This document shows, piece after piece, positions 63,641 through 64,000 of a stretch of 64,000 nt of DNA; position 1 is the first letter of the stretch; every line of letters begins with the position of its first letter. Below the pieces are notes generated by a model. The model made no database searches. It worked only from the letters and a program-made list of their open reading frames with translations, and was not told the DNA's origin. The stretch covers positions 434,001-498,000 of the forward strand of contig NZ_JACYXZ010000003.1 in NCBI RefSeq assembly GCF_014842875.1. Direction: 5' to 3'. This DNA comes from Nocardioides donggukensis (GTDB taxonomy: Bacteria > Actinomycetota > Actinomycetes > Propionibacteriales > Nocardioidaceae). The translations under genes and the position numbers were made by a program.

Positions 63641-64000
63641 TGCACACACGCACAGCGGCGACGCGCCGGCAGCGAGAGGTCGACCAGGGAGCGGCTCGCC
63701 TGGTCGAGCGGCTGCTCGAGCTCGCGCCCCGGGGCCTGGCAGCGGCGTACCTGCCCGACAGCGCGGAGTTCGCCCAGACGGTCCGGGGCGTCGCCGGGAG
63801 CCCGACCGTGCGGATCCGCCCCGAGGGGGTGAACCCGCGCTACGCCGCGATCGCGGCGATGGGGTTGTCGCGGGTGCCGCTGGAGGTGCAGCACGACGTG
63901 CTCGGCGGCCGTACGGCGAGCGAGGTCGCCGCCATGACCGCGGCCCGGGTGCTCGGGTCGACCGATCCGGGAGCGGTCGCCCTCGCCGCCTGGGCGGAGG
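63640..64000 (+). CDS. Unrecognised protein, partial (C-terminus off right edge)
   Basis: 120 residues visible from ATG 63640, whose A is the last base of the preceding stop, with AGGAGAG about eight bases upstream. Rich in Arg/Ala/Val; GAARLVERLLELAPRG suggests a helical start, then LPDSAEFAQTVRGV and GVNPRYAAIAAMGLSRVPLEV. No signal peptide or membrane segment. I do not recognise the family; its fused or adjacent domains lie beyond 64000. Confidence 0.6.
   Translation, partial: MHTRTAATRRQREVDQGAARLVERLLELAPRGLAAAYLPDSAEFAQTVRGVAGSPTVRIRPEGVNPRYAAIAAMGLSRVPLEVQHDVLGGRTASEVAAMTAARVLGSTDPGAVALAAWAE

Overview
The window is chromosomal DNA of a high-GC actinobacterium. Three things place it in Actinobacteria: a mycothiol S-conjugate amidase (mca), the gene orders mca/DUF4307/greA and eno/FtsB-like/DUF501/ppx next to mazG, a lipoprotein and mfd (both known from Mycobacterium tuberculosis and relatives), and the many genes whose start codon lies 6-8 bases after a TAGNNT hexamer (leaderless transcripts). 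GC content and protein style suggest Nocardioidaceae (Nocardioides-like); this is inference. I see no phage, transposase, CRISPR array or rRNA. One tRNA, tRNA-Leu(UAA), is present.

Layout. 1-12092: a pentose operon on the minus strand (ROK repressor, sugar ABC ATPase, permease, lipoprotein binding protein, Gfo/Idh/MocA oxidoreductase, xylose isomerase, and a large secreted ThuA/GSDH/PKD protein cut by the left edge), divergent from xylulokinase across a palindromic ROK operator. 12115-15470: TVP38 membrane protein, TlpA-like lipoprotein, DUF3179 lipoprotein, Crp/Fnr regulator. 15552-18390: lutABC lactate oxidation operon. 18452-18587: a double palindrome and three 24-bp iterons. 18605-29493: NmrA-like protein, YihY, fdhD, methyltransferase, mca, DUF4307, greA, ilvA, AI-2E transporter, orphan MutL/GlmL-like protein, metB. 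29565-33350: msrA with a duplicated 3' end enclosing a small deoxyribosyltransferase-like gene, then small proteins and an AarF/ABC1 kinase. 33396-39307: VWA + MoxR pair, two GNATs, DinB, VOC. 39507-43159: four-gene OpuC/ProU-type osmoprotectant importer. 43258-50054: TSUP permease, cystathionine beta-synthase, SGNH hydrolase, Bax1-I protein, tRNA-Leu, peptide deformylase, ACT protein, family 5 uracil-DNA glycosylase, YtxH-like protein. 50364-58654: ppx, DUF501, FtsB-like, eno, mazG, lipoprotein, mfd. 58899-64000: VOC, CysQ-like phosphatase, lipoprotein, and an MFS/beta-propeller/unknown operon cut by the right edge.

The most unusual layer is not a protein system but the repeats around stop codons. 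The 3' end of a gene, including its stop codon, is repeated downstream in four places (msrA, a GNAT gene, ppx, mazG). Another repeat (CCCGTCGCTTGTGTCGGC) sits just after stop codons of two unrelated genes in the same orientation. A roughly 63-bp double palindrome occurs upstream of both lutA and mfd with different but still self-complementary loops. Most of the remaining genes are ordinary actinobacterial housekeeping and metabolism.
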